From a virus: a stretch of 64,000 nucleotides of DNA. The position numbers and the translations under genes were made by a program. The stretch covers positions 1 to 64,000 of IMG/VR virus record IMGVR_UViG_3300036851_000172; one strand, 5' to 3'. Shown here one piece after another: positions 13,155 through 22,820 of the stretch (positions within the stretch are counted from its first letter, which is position 1; every line of letters starts with the position of its first letter). Under the pieces are notes generated by a model. That model saw only the letters and a list, made by a program, of their open reading frames with translations. It searched no databases and was not told the DNA's origin.

Positions 13155-14376
13155 GGGCGCCTACGGCGGGCGCGGCTCCGGTAAGTCGCATTTCTTTGCT
13201 GAGCTGTTGGTTGAGCAGTGCATCCGGGAGCCGGGAACGCGCGCTGTCTGCGTCCGTGAGGTGCAGAAGACACTGGCCGAGTCGAGCAAGCGCACCATCG
13301 AGGACAAGATCAGCGCATTGGGCGTTTCGCATCTATTTGATGTCACCAAGACGGAAATCAAAACACCCGGGGATGGGCTGATCATCTTCCAGGGCATGCA
13401 GGACCACAACGCGGAGAGCATCAAATCACTTGAGGGGTACAAGGTGGCTTGGGTTGAGGAAGCCCAGACCCTGAGTGAGCGCAGCCTGCAGCTGCTGCGG
13501 CCCACCATCCGCACAGAGGGATCGGAAATCTGGTTCTCATGGAATCCGACGCGCAAGAAGGACGCGATCGACAAGTTTCTCAGGCAGGACCCGCCAGCTA
13601 ACGCCATCGTGGTCAAGGCCAACTGGCGCGACAATCCGTTCTGGAACGACACGCTGGAGGGCGAGCGGCAACTTGAACTGACCAAATATCCCGAGCGTTA
13701 CGAGCATACGTGGGAAGGCGATTATGCGGGTGCGTTCGAGGGTGCCTACTTTGCCAAGCAACTCTCGGAGGCCAGGCGTCAGGATCGCATTGGCAAGGTG
13801 TTTGCTGATCCGTTGTTGCCGCTCCGAGCGTTCATAGACATCGGCGGCTCCGGTGCGCTGGCCGATGCCTTCGTGATCTGGATTGTGCAATGGGTCGGCC
13901 AGGAAATCCGGGTGCTGGACTACTACGAGTCGGTGGGTCAGGTGCTGGCCTATCACGTCGATTGGTTGCGCAAGCGTGGATACCAGGAAGCTGTTCTCTA
14001 CCTGCCACATGACGGCATCAATGAGAACAACGTGACCGGCAAGAAATACTGGGATCACCTGAGGGAGGCCGAGTTCAAGGTAGAGCCGCCCATCCCTAAT
14101 CAGGGCAAGGGTGCCGCGGCCATGCGAATCGAGGCGGTTCGCAGGCTGTTCCCCAAAATCTCTTTCAACGCAGCCACAACGGAGGATGGCCGACAGGCGC
14201 TCGGCTTCTACCACGAGAAGCGTGACGAGATGCGCAACATCGGCCTTGGTCCGGATCATGATTGGAGCTCGCACGCCGCGGATGCGTTTGGTCTGATGGC
14301 CATCTGCTACGAAGAGCCGTCGCGGACCAAGTCGTTTCACCGGCGGATCGAATACGGCCATGCCGGCGTTGTCTAG
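13090..14376 (+). CDS. terL: terminase large subunit (PBSX/Terminase_3 type)
   Basis: 428 aa. N-terminal ATPase with Walker A GGRGSGKS (residues 26-33) and Walker B VAWVEEA (119-125); SWNPTRKKDAID is the coupling motif. C-terminal nuclease with FIDIGGSGALADAF, LPHDGIN and HAADAFG carrying the acidic metal ligands. It cuts concatemers and drives DNA into the prohead. The first possible start is TTG at 13090. Confidence 0.92.
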   Translation: MSILEIKTARAFKPLLSPARYKGAYGGRGSGKSHFFAELLVEQCIREPGTRAVCVREVQKTLAESSKRTIEDKISALGVSHLFDVTKTEIKTPGDGLIIFQGMQDHNAESIKSLEGYKVAWVEEAQTLSERSLQLLRPTIRTEGSEIWFSWNPTRKKDAIDKFLRQDPPANAIVVKANWRDNPFWNDTLEGERQLELTKYPERYEHTWEGDYAGAFEGAYFAKQLSEARRQDRIGKVFADPLLPLRAFIDIGGSGALADAFVIWIVQWVGQEIRVLDYYESVGQVLAYHVDWLRKRGYQEAVLYLPHDGINENNVTGKKYWDHLREAEFKVEPPIPNQGKGAAAMRIEAVRRLFPKISFNAATTEDGRQALGFYHEKRDEMRNIGLGPDHDWSSHAADAFGLMAICYEEPSRTKSFHRRIEYGHAGVV

Positions 14377-14408
14377 GTGCTTCGACAAGCGCTCAGCAGG
14401 AGAACACC

Positions 14409-14585
14409 ATGACCGACAAACCCAAGACTCGTGAGATTGCACTGAAGATCATCGCCGACACGTTCTGTGAGGGCCCGTCCGGCACCGTCGGTGGGGAGTT
14501 GGGCGAGGCCATCATGCAGAACCTGGAGGCCGGCGGCTTCAACTTCACGCACGTGCATCCACCCAAGGCCAGCGAGCACCGCTGA
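14409..14585 (+). CDS. hypothetical protein, 58 aa
   Basis: MTDKPKTREIALKIIADTFC... ; a GGAG lies about 9 nt upstream. Stop and next ATG overlap (TGATG). Unknown, between terminase and portal. Confidence 0.65.
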   Translation: MTDKPKTREIALKIIADTFCEGPSGTVGGELGEAIMQNLEAGGFNFTHVHPPKASEHR

Positions 14586-14758
14586 TGGGTCGTACGCAGT
14601 TTCTCAAACTGGTCGCACTGGTCGGGTATGACACTGCCGTGCAAATCGTCGCGCTGAAACTCGGATACGATGAAGCAACTCAGATCGAAGTTGCGCGGAC
14701 TCTCCTGCCGGATGGTTATGAGAAGCAGGACCTCATTGAGAAGCTGGGGCTGAATTAA
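14585..14758 (+). CDS. hypothetical protein, 57 aa
   Basis: MGRTQFLKLVALVGYDTAVQ ... DLIEKLGLN. TAATG overlap with the portal start, so it is translationally coupled to the portal. Confidence 0.65.
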   Translation: MGRTQFLKLVALVGYDTAVQIVALKLGYDEATQIEVARTLLPDGYEKQDLIEKLGLN

Positions 14759-17155
14759 TGGCCAAGATGTCCAATGGTGACCTGAAAGCACTGTTGGCGA
14801 ACGAGAAGGCCTCGGCCCTGTCCGGCATGGCCTCGTCCAAGCTCAGCGAGGATCGCTCCAAGGCGATGGATTATTACCTCGGCGACATGTCGCGCGATCT
14901 GCCGGCGCAGGACGGCCGCTCCAGCGCTGTTTCCACCGATGTCAGCGATACGGTCGAGGGCCTGATGCCGACGCTGATGGACATCTTCACCTCGGGGGAT
15001 GAGGTGGTAAAGTTCGACCCGGTCGGGCCGGAGGATGTCGAGGCGGCCGAACAAGAAACTGACTACATTAACCACGTTTTCATGGAGAAAAACCCCGGCT
15101 TCCTCACGCTGTACTCGTTCATCAAGGATGCGCTGCTGTCCAAGGTTGGCGTGGTCAAGGTGTGGTGGGAATGCGAGGAGCGCGAGGAGCGCCAGACGTT
15201 TTACGACCTTGATGATCAGCAGTTTGCGATGATTGCGGCCGAGGTTGGGGACGAATACGAGATCGTCGAGCACACGATCAAAGACAGGCCTGGTGAAGAT
15301 GCTGGCACCAAATCCGCAAGCTCTTACTGAGGCCGCCCCGAAGTGGCATGATGTCACCGTTGTATGCAAGACCAAGTACGAGTGCGCGCACGTCTGCGGG
15401 GTGCCGCCCGAGGAGTTCGGCATCAGCTCGTCGGCGCGCAACATCAAGGATGCCGGCTACGCCTACCACGAGATGGTGGACAAGTCCGAGTCCGACCTGA
15501 TCGAGCAGGGCTATGACGAGGACTGTATCAAGGCATTGCCCAGCTACAGCGGGGATAGCACCGGCGTCGAGCAGCAGTCGCGCGATACGGTGGACGAACG
15601 CCAAAGTAGCTTGGGGGATGACGGCTTCAATCCGGCCAATCGCAAAATAAAGATCACCGAGCACTATGTGAAGATGGACTATGAGGGGGACGGAAAGGCC
15701 CGCCTCTACCGGGTGACGACGGGCGGCGATGACGGGGTGATCCTGACCCGCAGCGGCGAGGATGATGTTGTAGAGGTCGATCACATCTGCTTTGCAGCGA
15801 TGACGCCGGTGATTGTGACGCACCGGTTCTTCGGCCGGTCTATTGCGGACCTAGTCATGGATATCCAGCGCATCAAGACGGCTGTGGTTAGGGGGCTGCT
15901 CGACAATCTGTACATGCACAACATGCCGCGTCCGGTGGTGTCGGAGCAGGGTGCCGGCGACAGCACGCTTGATGATCTCTTGGTGGCCCGCCACGGGGCG
16001 GTCATTCGTGTCAAGGGCGATGCGCAAGCGGCCATACAGTGGCAGCAGGTGCCTGACATTACCGGAGCGTGCTATCCCGCCCTGCAGTATTTCGATGCAA
16101 CGCGTGAGTGGCGCACTGGTGTATCAAGACAGGGCCAAGGCGTAGACCCGGAGGCATTGCAAAATCAGGTCGCGACCATCGCGAACCAGATGTACAACGC
16201 CTCGCAGGCCAAGGTGAAGCTGATCGCCCGCATCTTTGCGGAGACCGGCATTCGGGATTTGTTCAGCCTGCTGCATGCGACGATCCGGAGACACGGCAGC
16301 CAGCCACAGACCGTCCGGCTGCGGAACAAATGGGTTGAGGTTGACCCGCGGGAGTGGAAATCCCGCGACGACATGACGGTGAAGGTCGGGCTGGGGGACG
16401 GGAGCAAACAGGAACAGCTTGCCGGCCTGCAATTGCTCATCGGTGCGCAGGAGAAGGCTATCTCGGCCGGTCTGGTGAGCCCAAAGAACCTGTTCAACTC
16501 TGGCAAGCAGTTGTGCAAGCTGTTGGGGCACAAGGATCCGGAGGAGTATTTCACGGCGCCAGGCAAGCCGGCTGATCCGCAGGACCCCGCTTCCGCGCCG
16601 ATCCCGCCGCCAAAGGACCCGAAGCTTATTGAGCTCCAAGCCAAGAACGAGATCGAGAAGACCCAGGCGCAGGCCGACATTGCCACCAACCGCGACAAGA
16701 TGAATCAAGAAGCGCAGATGGCGCAGATGAAGTTCCAGTTCGAGGCTGGACTGGAGGAGCGCCGGTTCGAGCTCGAGAAGGAACTGAAGCTTCTGGATGC
16801 GCAGATCAAGATGCAGCAGCATTCGGAGGAGATGAACTTCAAGCGCGAGGCGCACTCGCAGACCATGCAGCAGAAGACCACCGACCACGCCATGAAGACC
16901 GAACAGGCCAAGCAGAAGGCAGAAGAGGGGCCGAAAGCCGCCATCCAGGTCAAGCACAGCGCGGATGAATTGACCGGCCCATTGGGCGAGATGCTGTCGC
17001 AATTCAGCAAGGCCCTTGCGGAGCAGTCAGACCGGCAGTCCGAGAGCATGAAGCAGCAAAGCGAGGCGATGGCGGCGGCGCTGAAGCAGATGAGCGCGCC
17101 GCGTCGGGCACGGAAGAACAAAGACGGCAGCTGGCAGACGGAGATGATGCAGTGA
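14758..17155 (+). pseudogene. portal protein, P22-like, split by a +1 frameshift
   Basis: The two halves together encode a portal of about 800 aa. 14758-15330 codes the N-terminus (SKAMDYYLGDM, STDVSDTVEGLMPTLMDIFT, VWWECEEREER). The portal sequence continues one frame over to 17155 (ECAHVCGVPPEEFGISSSAR, FFGRSIADLVMDIQRIKTAV), ending in a 150-residue Gln/Glu/Lys-rich coiled coil. The shift lies between about 15283 and 15335, in a linker that is variable in this family. An internal ATG at 15299 has a weak GGTGAAG upstream, so two-piece synthesis is possible. A real mutation, an assembly error or programmed +1 shift cannot be told apart here. Confidence 0.85.
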
Positions 17156-17406
17156 AAACTGTGGACGTTTGGAATGGCCACTACGGGACATTTAAAGTTC
17201 CGGCAGATGTACCGCGATTGTTTCGCATAGATGGCTGGATTGATAGCCGCCACAAGCTATCAGGCTATCTTAACCAGTATTTCTACGAAATGGACTATCG
17301 CATGCGGGATAATCTTCCCATCCAGTCGTGGTCAGAATGGATTGGGCCTGGCGCGCTATGGTTCTGGGCGGATGACGCATGCCCACCTACACACTCAGCG
17401 GTGTAA
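17152..17406 (+). CDS. hypothetical protein, 84 aa
   Basis: GTG start overlapping the portal stop (GTGA). MKTVDVWNGHYGTFKVPADV... with a WSEWIGPGALWFW end. Unknown virion-operon protein. Confidence 0.62.
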   Translation: MKTVDVWNGHYGTFKVPADVPRLFRIDGWIDSRHKLSGYLNQYFYEMDYRMRDNLPIQSWSEWIGPGALWFWADDACPPTHSAV

Positions 17407-17672
17407 CCCGAGATGCGACCGGCAATCCACTGCCGAGCGTGGTGGTCGAGGTCTATGACACCGCATCCAATGCGTATCTCGGCACGGCGACATCGGACGG
17501 CGTCGGCGCCTATACAGCGACGCTGTCCAGCAGCACGTCGGCTTGCTTTGCTGTTGGGTATCTAGTCGGCAGTCCTGACGTAGCGGGAACAACGCTTAAC
17601 AACCTAGTGCCAGTCGAGATACCAGATCCGGGGGCGGGCGCCGGGCAGTCTTGGTATTATCTGGGGTTCTGA
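17379..17672 (+). CDS. Ig-like/carboxypeptidase-regulatory-like virion protein
   Basis: 97 aa beta-sandwich pattern: GVTRDATGNPLPSVVVEVYD, YLGTATSDGVGAYTATL. This regulatory-domain-like fold is common on phage surface proteins and may bind cell-surface sugars. Confidence 0.68.
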   Translation: MPTYTLSGVTRDATGNPLPSVVVEVYDTASNAYLGTATSDGVGAYTATLSSSTSACFAVGYLVGSPDVAGTTLNNLVPVEIPDPGAGAGQSWYYLGF

Positions 17673-17673
17673 C

Positions 17674-18063
17674 ATGTGGCAGCCAATCGAGACGGCACCG
17701 AAGGACGGCAGTCTTATTTTGATTCTGCAGTACGAGTATAGCTATCCACGCGCCGAAATAGTTCGCTGGGAGACCGACGAAGAGGGTAATTGGGAGCCGG
17801 GGCCGGAAGGGGGAACGTGGGCTTGTCCGTATGAGGCCGATTTTGAATATGGGCAGACAGCTAAATATTGGATGCCGTTGCCCGCTATACCTCCCGTCCC
17901 CTGTGAGTCTGAAGAGGCAAAATTAACACGCGAACGGGAGCAGCGTGAGTTTGCAGAATCCATGAAAATCTACGTGGAAAGTGTAAAATATGACGAGGAT
18001 CATCCTGAGGAAGTGATTCAGCGCCGAATGGCAGCACAGAGTCCTCTGTATGAGCCCAGCTAG
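17674..18063 (+). CDS. DUF551-like phage protein, 129 aa
   Basis: MWQPIETAPKDGSLILILQY matches the DUF551 opening (W-x-P-x-E-x-APKDG). The C-terminus is charged and helical. Function of the family unknown. Confidence 0.72.
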   Translation: MWQPIETAPKDGSLILILQYEYSYPRAEIVRWETDEEGNWEPGPEGGTWACPYEADFEYGQTAKYWMPLPAIPPVPCESEEAKLTREREQREFAESMKIYVESVKYDEDHPEEVIQRRMAAQSPLYEPS

Positions 18064-18067
18064 ATGA

Positions 18068-18535
18068 ATGAACGACATCTTCCTCTACCCGGTCCCGGCC
18101 TTTGCCGATCCGAACGACATCAAGCTTCTCATCGTCACGTCAGCACAAGGCGGGGTAACCGAGACTCCGCCTGATCCCGGCGGGACGATTGTTGCCGGCT
18201 GGTTCTCGCGCGGGAAATGGCACGACCTCAAGGCGCTCGTTGCGGCCGAGCGTGACGTTCGGGAACGCGCGCGACTCGCCAAGCGCAGGAAAGAGCACGA
18301 GGCCCTCCAGCGCGCAGCAGCGCTGGCAAGGGAAGTCATAGAGCTTGTGCACGAGGCAGAGCTTGAACAGCTAAACCAGTTTGCCCGCATGCAAACGCTC
18401 CTCGAGGGCGCGGCGAGGGCGGATAGTTTGGCTGCACGGGTCAGACAAGCAAATGAGGCATCGGCGCTGGCGTTGGCGCTTATTCGAGAGCTTGAAGAGG
18501 AGGAGGAGGCAATAGCCTTCTTCCTGCTGAATTAA
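18068..18535 (+). CDS. coiled-coil protein, 155 aa
   Basis: N-terminal 55 residues globular, then a 100-residue Ala/Glu/Arg helix (ERDVRERARLAKRRKEHEAL...). Could be a fibre or assembly protein. TAATG overlap with the next gene. Confidence 0.65.
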   Translation: MNDIFLYPVPAFADPNDIKLLIVTSAQGGVTETPPDPGGTIVAGWFSRGKWHDLKALVAAERDVRERARLAKRRKEHEALQRAAALAREVIELVHEAELEQLNQFARMQTLLEGAARADSLAARVRQANEASALALALIRELEEEEEAIAFFLLN

Positions 18536-18702
18536 TGGCAATTACGCTGTGGTGTAGGGACACAAAGCTGGCTCGATGGCTCAATAACAATCCGCTAGTC
18601 GAGCGCTTCTTCGGACAGGAAACGATTACGATTGTGTACTCCACAGCAAACTCTAGAGGGCTCGAGTGGTGGCCGGTAATTCCCGGAGCTAGGGACAACT
18701 GA
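18535..18702 (+). CDS. hypothetical protein, 55 aa
   Basis: MAITLWCRDTKLARWLNNNP ... GLEWWPVIPGARDN. Coupled on both sides (TAATG, TGATG). Unknown function. Confidence 0.62.
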   Translation: MAITLWCRDTKLARWLNNNPLVERFFGQETITIVYSTANSRGLEWWPVIPGARDN

Positions 18703-19619
18703 TGGCATATCTCACCGAGATCGGTGTCGCCTCCGGCCTTCCCGTTGCGGGGACCGGCAGCGTCTATACGCTCAACACCATAGCGGCCCTAGTGGGTGAG
18801 GTTTCATCGACCCCCACAACCTCGACCATGATGGATCGGCTGCGGCTGATCCGGATCGGCGTTGACTCGACGGCTGGACTGCTGGCTGGCTCGGTGGCAG
18901 TCAGGGGCACGCTGAACACCGTGTCCAGCGTGGGCACGGTGGCTGCCGTCACTACGATCGGGACGGTCAACACCGTCACCGCGCTCAATACAGTCAATAC
19001 GGTCAATGCTGTTACGACCGTTGCCGCGGTGACCAACGTTGCGGCCGTTACGACAGTCTCAGCGGTCACTACGGTGGCTGCAATTGCGCTCGTTCAAAAC
19101 ATAACCGCGCTGGGCTCAACGGCGCTCGACAGCGGTGTGGGCTCTGGCGGCTCCAGGACCATCCGCGTTGCCATCGACACGTCTCAGGTGAGTTCACTTG
19201 CGACCGCGGTGCAGTCGGTAGCCGGCGGCGTCCACATGGTGGCGTTGCCTACCGATCAGACGCCAATCCCGGTGGCCAACGTCACTAACATTCTCTACAA
19301 CGGCGTGACAAGCCTTGCGCCGGTGTTTGCGCAGACCACCACGTCGGTGACAAGCACACAAATCGTTGCCTCCACGTCCGGCAGGAAAATCCGCGTGCTC
19401 AATGCGGCGCTGCATGGCAATGGTGCGGTGACGGCCAAGTGGACCTCGTCCAACACGGTTGATCTCACGCCAAATGCCGCGGTGGGCTCGAACTATGGCT
19501 ACGTCCTGCCGTTCTCACCTATTGGATGGTTCGAGACAGCGACGGGCTCCGCGCTGGGCCTGACCTTAGCTCCGTCGAACGTGAACGTCGGCGTTCACAT
19601 CGCCTATGTGCTGGTATGA
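18702..19619 (+). CDS. tail or fibre protein with a three-residue repeat
   Basis: 305 aa. Residues about 68-127 consist of triads of the form x-T-V or x-A-V (TVNTVTALNTVNTVNAVTTV...), roughly 20 in a row with Val at every third place, as expected of a narrow beta-fibre. The C-terminal 130 residues are a beta-rich globular head (GRKIRVLNAALHGNGAVTAK). Probably a virion fibre or decoration protein. Confidence 0.7.
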   Translation: MAYLTEIGVASGLPVAGTGSVYTLNTIAALVGEVSSTPTTSTMMDRLRLIRIGVDSTAGLLAGSVAVRGTLNTVSSVGTVAAVTTIGTVNTVTALNTVNTVNAVTTVAAVTNVAAVTTVSAVTTVAAIALVQNITALGSTALDSGVGSGGSRTIRVAIDTSQVSSLATAVQSVAGGVHMVALPTDQTPIPVANVTNILYNGVTSLAPVFAQTTTSVTSTQIVASTSGRKIRVLNAALHGNGAVTAKWTSSNTVDLTPNAAVGSNYGYVLPFSPIGWFETATGSALGLTLAPSNVNVGVHIAYVLV

Positions 19620-20449
19620 GCCTGTTACGCGCGGGGGTAGGGCGGCCGTTCGATGCGGTGGCCGGTGGAGCGGCCTATACGGGGCCGGGCGACATTGTCG
19701 CCTTTACTTGGTGGGGCGGTTTTCGGGCCTACAGCGCGGCGACTGCGGGGACTGCTGCCATTCGGGTCGTGCGCGCCTCGGACAGTGCGCAGACCGACAT
19801 CAATACGCTGGCTGACGGGACTCTGGACGCCGCAACGCTGGCGACGTTCTTGACGGCGACGACGGGAAAGGTTGTCACGGTCTACGACAAGGTCGGGACC
19901 AACCATGTCACGCAAGGAACGGATGGAAACCGTCCAACGGTGACAGCCAATGCGATCGGCACGTCTTACGGCATGACGTTCGTTAGGGCCTCCAACACGA
20001 TATTGCTCAGCGGCTCGACAATCACGCAGTCGCAGCCGTACAGTTTGGTGGTTATTGCTCAGCAACCCGACAACGCTACAGACCAGGGAATTATTGCCAT
20101 CGATGATGGCGGCTTTAACGGCGCCGGCACCAACTATACGAGCGGCGCAAATTTCAGGGCCTATTCCGGGCTCTCGTTCGACCAGGCGGCAACAACAAAT
20201 ACGATGCATGCCCTCCAGGCCATTTTTGATGGTGCTTCGTCCGTGAATAGAGTTGATGGTTCAGAGACTACCGGGAATGCCGGAACACAATCGTTGACGG
20301 CCTATAGCATTGCTCTCGGTGCGTTCGGCCCCGGTACTCAGCACTCCAACCACGTCATTATGGAGGGCGGTTATGTGGCGGGGACGATTAGCGCCGGAAA
20401 TCGCACGAGTTTGAATTCAAACATGCACGCAGCTTATGGCGCTTGGTAG
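19616..20449 (+). CDS. putative tail protein with arabinofuranosidase-B-like domain
   Basis: 277 aa. The run GFRAYSAATAGTAAIRVVRA, DSAQTDINTLADGTLDAATL and KVVTVYDKVGTNHVTQGTDG follows the arabinofuranosidase-B/ConA-like layout seen in phage tail proteins (AYSLRRL..., DIG..., ...WYDQSGN). Likely binds or trims host surface glycans. Start ATG overlaps the previous stop. Confidence 0.62.
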   Translation: MSLLRAGVGRPFDAVAGGAAYTGPGDIVAFTWWGGFRAYSAATAGTAAIRVVRASDSAQTDINTLADGTLDAATLATFLTATTGKVVTVYDKVGTNHVTQGTDGNRPTVTANAIGTSYGMTFVRASNTILLSGSTITQSQPYSLVVIAQQPDNATDQGIIAIDDGGFNGAGTNYTSGANFRAYSGLSFDQAATTNTMHALQAIFDGASSVNRVDGSETTGNAGTQSLTAYSIALGAFGPGTQHSNHVIMEGGYVAGTISAGNRTSLNSNMHAAYGAW

Positions 20450-20664
20450 AGGCGGACCAATTGGGACGGGTACATGTGGTGCTCGGTTGGATCATCGACG
20501 AACTTCACACGAATGGCGAATTTTGAGCCCTCCCACCCGCCCATCATGACCGGGTTCTGGCCCATCCGGTTGGCGTAGTCGGCTTCGGCGACTGTGAGTT
20601 TTTCGCCATCAGAAATGACGACATCGCCGGCCTTTAATTCGCGTGCGGTGACAAGCTTCGACAT
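20434..20664 (-). CDS. reverse-strand gene in the late operon, 76 aa
   Basis: Starts MSKLVTARELKAGDVVISDG; beta-rich, well-formed coding sequence that overlaps the end of the forward tail gene by 16 nt. It sits against the direction of late transcription, typical of a moron or lysogeny-expressed cargo gene. Function unknown. Confidence 0.6.
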   Translation of the reverse strand: MSKLVTARELKAGDVVISDGEKLTVAEADYANRMGQNPVMMGGWEGSKFAIRVKFVDDPTEHHMYPSQLVRLYQAP

Positions 20665-20708
20665 GGCGAAATTCAAGCAGGATTGAGCCGGTCTGACAAG
20701 GGGGCCCG

Positions 20709-22820
20709 GTGTTCCTATTTCTAAAGCCTGCAGCCACATGGTTCCAATTGAAGATCGGTGCTGGCGGCTACATGACCGGCATCGACATGACCTCGGACGG
20801 GGTCAAGGTCTGCCGGACCGATGCCTACGGGTGCTATGTGTGGCGGGGCTCGAGCTGGGAGCAACTGTTAACCACCAATTCGATGCCGGCGGCGGATGTC
20901 GATCCCGATTTTGCGACGGGTTCAAATGAGATTGTCATAGCGCCGTCCAACACCAGCCGGTTCTACATGGCGTGGGTTGGCCGGGTGTATCGGTCGGACA
21001 ACAGCGGAGCGAGTTGGACCAGGACGGGGTTCACGCAGGTCGCCACGAATCCGGCGACGGACAATCCAGCCAAGGCATTCGGTCCCTACATCGCGGTCGA
21101 TCCTGTAAATGCGGACGTGCTGTTCTACGGCCCGCCATCGGCCAAAGCGTGGATCAGCACTGACGCGGGCGCCAGCTGGACGCAGATCAGCACCTTCGGG
21201 ACGCCAACGGTTCCTTCCGGGGGAGTGGTTGGCGGCGGGACGATCTTCAAGTTCGATCCGAGCTCCAGCGTCACTGGGAGCCGCACACAAGGCATCTATG
21301 CCTCGGTTTATGGGACGGGTGTCTATCACTCGACCGATGCCGGGGCGAATTGGACACTGACCACCAGTACCCCGACGACGCACCGGAAAATGGACATCGG
21401 CTCCAACGGTGTCCTTTGGCTAACCGACAATTCGAACGGGAGCTTCAACTACAACAAATATGCGTCTGCGACATGGTCGCAGATGGCTCCCTCCGGAGGA
21501 GGTGGCGGCAGCGGCTGGTCGGTAGCGGTCGATCCTGCCGATGCAACGCATGTGGTGTTTGTCAACAGCGACGGAACCTCGAACCATTCGACCGACAACG
21601 GAGCCAACTGGTCGCGGGTCACGACCATCACCCGTACGGCCTCGGATGTTCCTTGGCTGGCGGAGACGAATGAGGGGTTCTTCTCGAATGGCGCCGCGAT
21701 GTTCGACCCAGGCGCCTCGAACAAGCTCTACGTCGGGGAAGGGATAGGCATCTGGTACTCGACCCCACCGGGAACAACCTGGACATCGCAGAGCGCGGGC
21801 ATCGAGAACCTGATCGGCAATCGGGTCATCGCCCCGACCAACGGAAACCCAGTTGTCAGTGCGTGGGATCGCCCGGTCTTCTATGTCACCAATCCGGATG
21901 CATATCCGGCCGATCACGGTCCTGACTACGACATTCAGCTTCGCCACGGCTGGGCGCTTGACTGGGTGGCGGGAGCACCAGCAACCTTGGTCGGGATGTT
22001 CAACGATCAGCAGAACGTTGTCGGTGAGGACGCCTCGGGTAAGTCTACCGATGGCGGGCAGACCTGGACGGAGTTCGCGGCCAAGCCGAGTCCTTTCAGG
22101 TCCGGCGGCTGTATCGCTGCTGCCAGTGCCTCGAACTATGTCTGGACTGAGAGCAACCAGGGAGACCTATTCTATACGACCAATTCCGGCGGCACATGGA
22201 CGCTGGTGACTCCTACAGGTGTTCCGAGTTCCGGAAATCGCGGCTGGGGTGCCAACTATTACGTCAACCGCAAGAACATCTGCGCAGATCGGGTCACGGC
22301 GAACAAGTTTTATGCTTACAATTCTGGTTCGGACACGCCATCGACCGCAACGGGTGTGTGGGTATCGACCGACAACGGAGCGACGTGGACGCGGGTGTTC
22401 GAGGGTGAGGTCGCGGACTTCTCAGGCTTTGCCGTCACCATGGACAGCGTCCCTGGTCAGGCCGGGCATCTGTTCTTTACCTCGGGAGTACAGAGCGCAC
22501 CGCACCCCTCGATCACGGAGTTCATGCGCTCGACTGACGCTGGGGTATCTTGGGCCGCAGTCGGAGACCTTACCGAGGTCACGGCATTCGGGTTCGGGGC
22601 GATCTATCCGGGTCAGTCCTATCCGGCAATCTATGTGTCTGGCTGGAATAACGGGACCTACGGCATCTGGCGCTCGATCGACAACGCTTCGACATGGGTG
22701 AAAATTGGGGATTATCCGTTGGGCGTCTTTTCAGCGATCAAGTCCATTGACGGGCACAAGACAATTCCGGGCTTCGTGTACGTGGCGACGGCAACCGGCT
22801 GGTTTTACGGACGGACATGA
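20709..22820 (+). CDS. tail spike with GH74-like Asp-box beta-propellers
   Basis: 703 aa, GTG start. At least eight Asp-box-type repeats of the form S-x-D-x-G-x-T/S-W are visible (SDNSGASWTR, STDAGASWTQ, STDAGANWTL, STDNGANWSR, STDGGQTWTE, STDNGATWTR, STDAGVSWAA). The N-terminus (GGYMTGIDMTSDGVKVCRTD AYGCY) is like GH74 xyloglucanases and related two-propeller enzymes. A depolymerase acting on host polysaccharide is the likely role; catalytic Asp pair not verified. Confidence 0.78.
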   Translation: MFLFLKPAATWFQLKIGAGGYMTGIDMTSDGVKVCRTDAYGCYVWRGSSWEQLLTTNSMPAADVDPDFATGSNEIVIAPSNTSRFYMAWVGRVYRSDNSGASWTRTGFTQVATNPATDNPAKAFGPYIAVDPVNADVLFYGPPSAKAWISTDAGASWTQISTFGTPTVPSGGVVGGGTIFKFDPSSSVTGSRTQGIYASVYGTGVYHSTDAGANWTLTTSTPTTHRKMDIGSNGVLWLTDNSNGSFNYNKYASATWSQMAPSGGGGGSGWSVAVDPADATHVVFVNSDGTSNHSTDNGANWSRVTTITRTASDVPWLAETNEGFFSNGAAMFDPGASNKLYVGEGIGIWYSTPPGTTWTSQSAGIENLIGNRVIAPTNGNPVVSAWDRPVFYVTNPDAYPADHGPDYDIQLRHGWALDWVAGAPATLVGMFNDQQNVVGEDASGKSTDGGQTWTEFAAKPSPFRSGGCIAAASASNYVWTESNQGDLFYTTNSGGTWTLVTPTGVPSSGNRGWGANYYVNRKNICADRVTANKFYAYNSGSDTPSTATGVWVSTDNGATWTRVFEGEVADFSGFAVTMDSVPGQAGHLFFTSGVQSAPHPSITEFMRSTDAGVSWAAVGDLTEVTAFGFGAIYPGQSYPAIYVSGWNNGTYGIWRSIDNASTWVKIGDYPLGVFSAIKSIDGHKTIPGFVYVATATGWFYGRT

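Noticed and set aside
13537-14442. 301-aa minus-strand open frame
   Set aside because: Antisense of the terminase large subunit, which has full motifs; the reverse product has no domain and no Shine-Dalgarno.
16124-17002. 292-aa Leu/Gln-rich minus-strand frame
   Set aside because: Antisense shadow of the Gln/Glu/Lys-rich portal tail; composition is just the complement of that repeat-like region.
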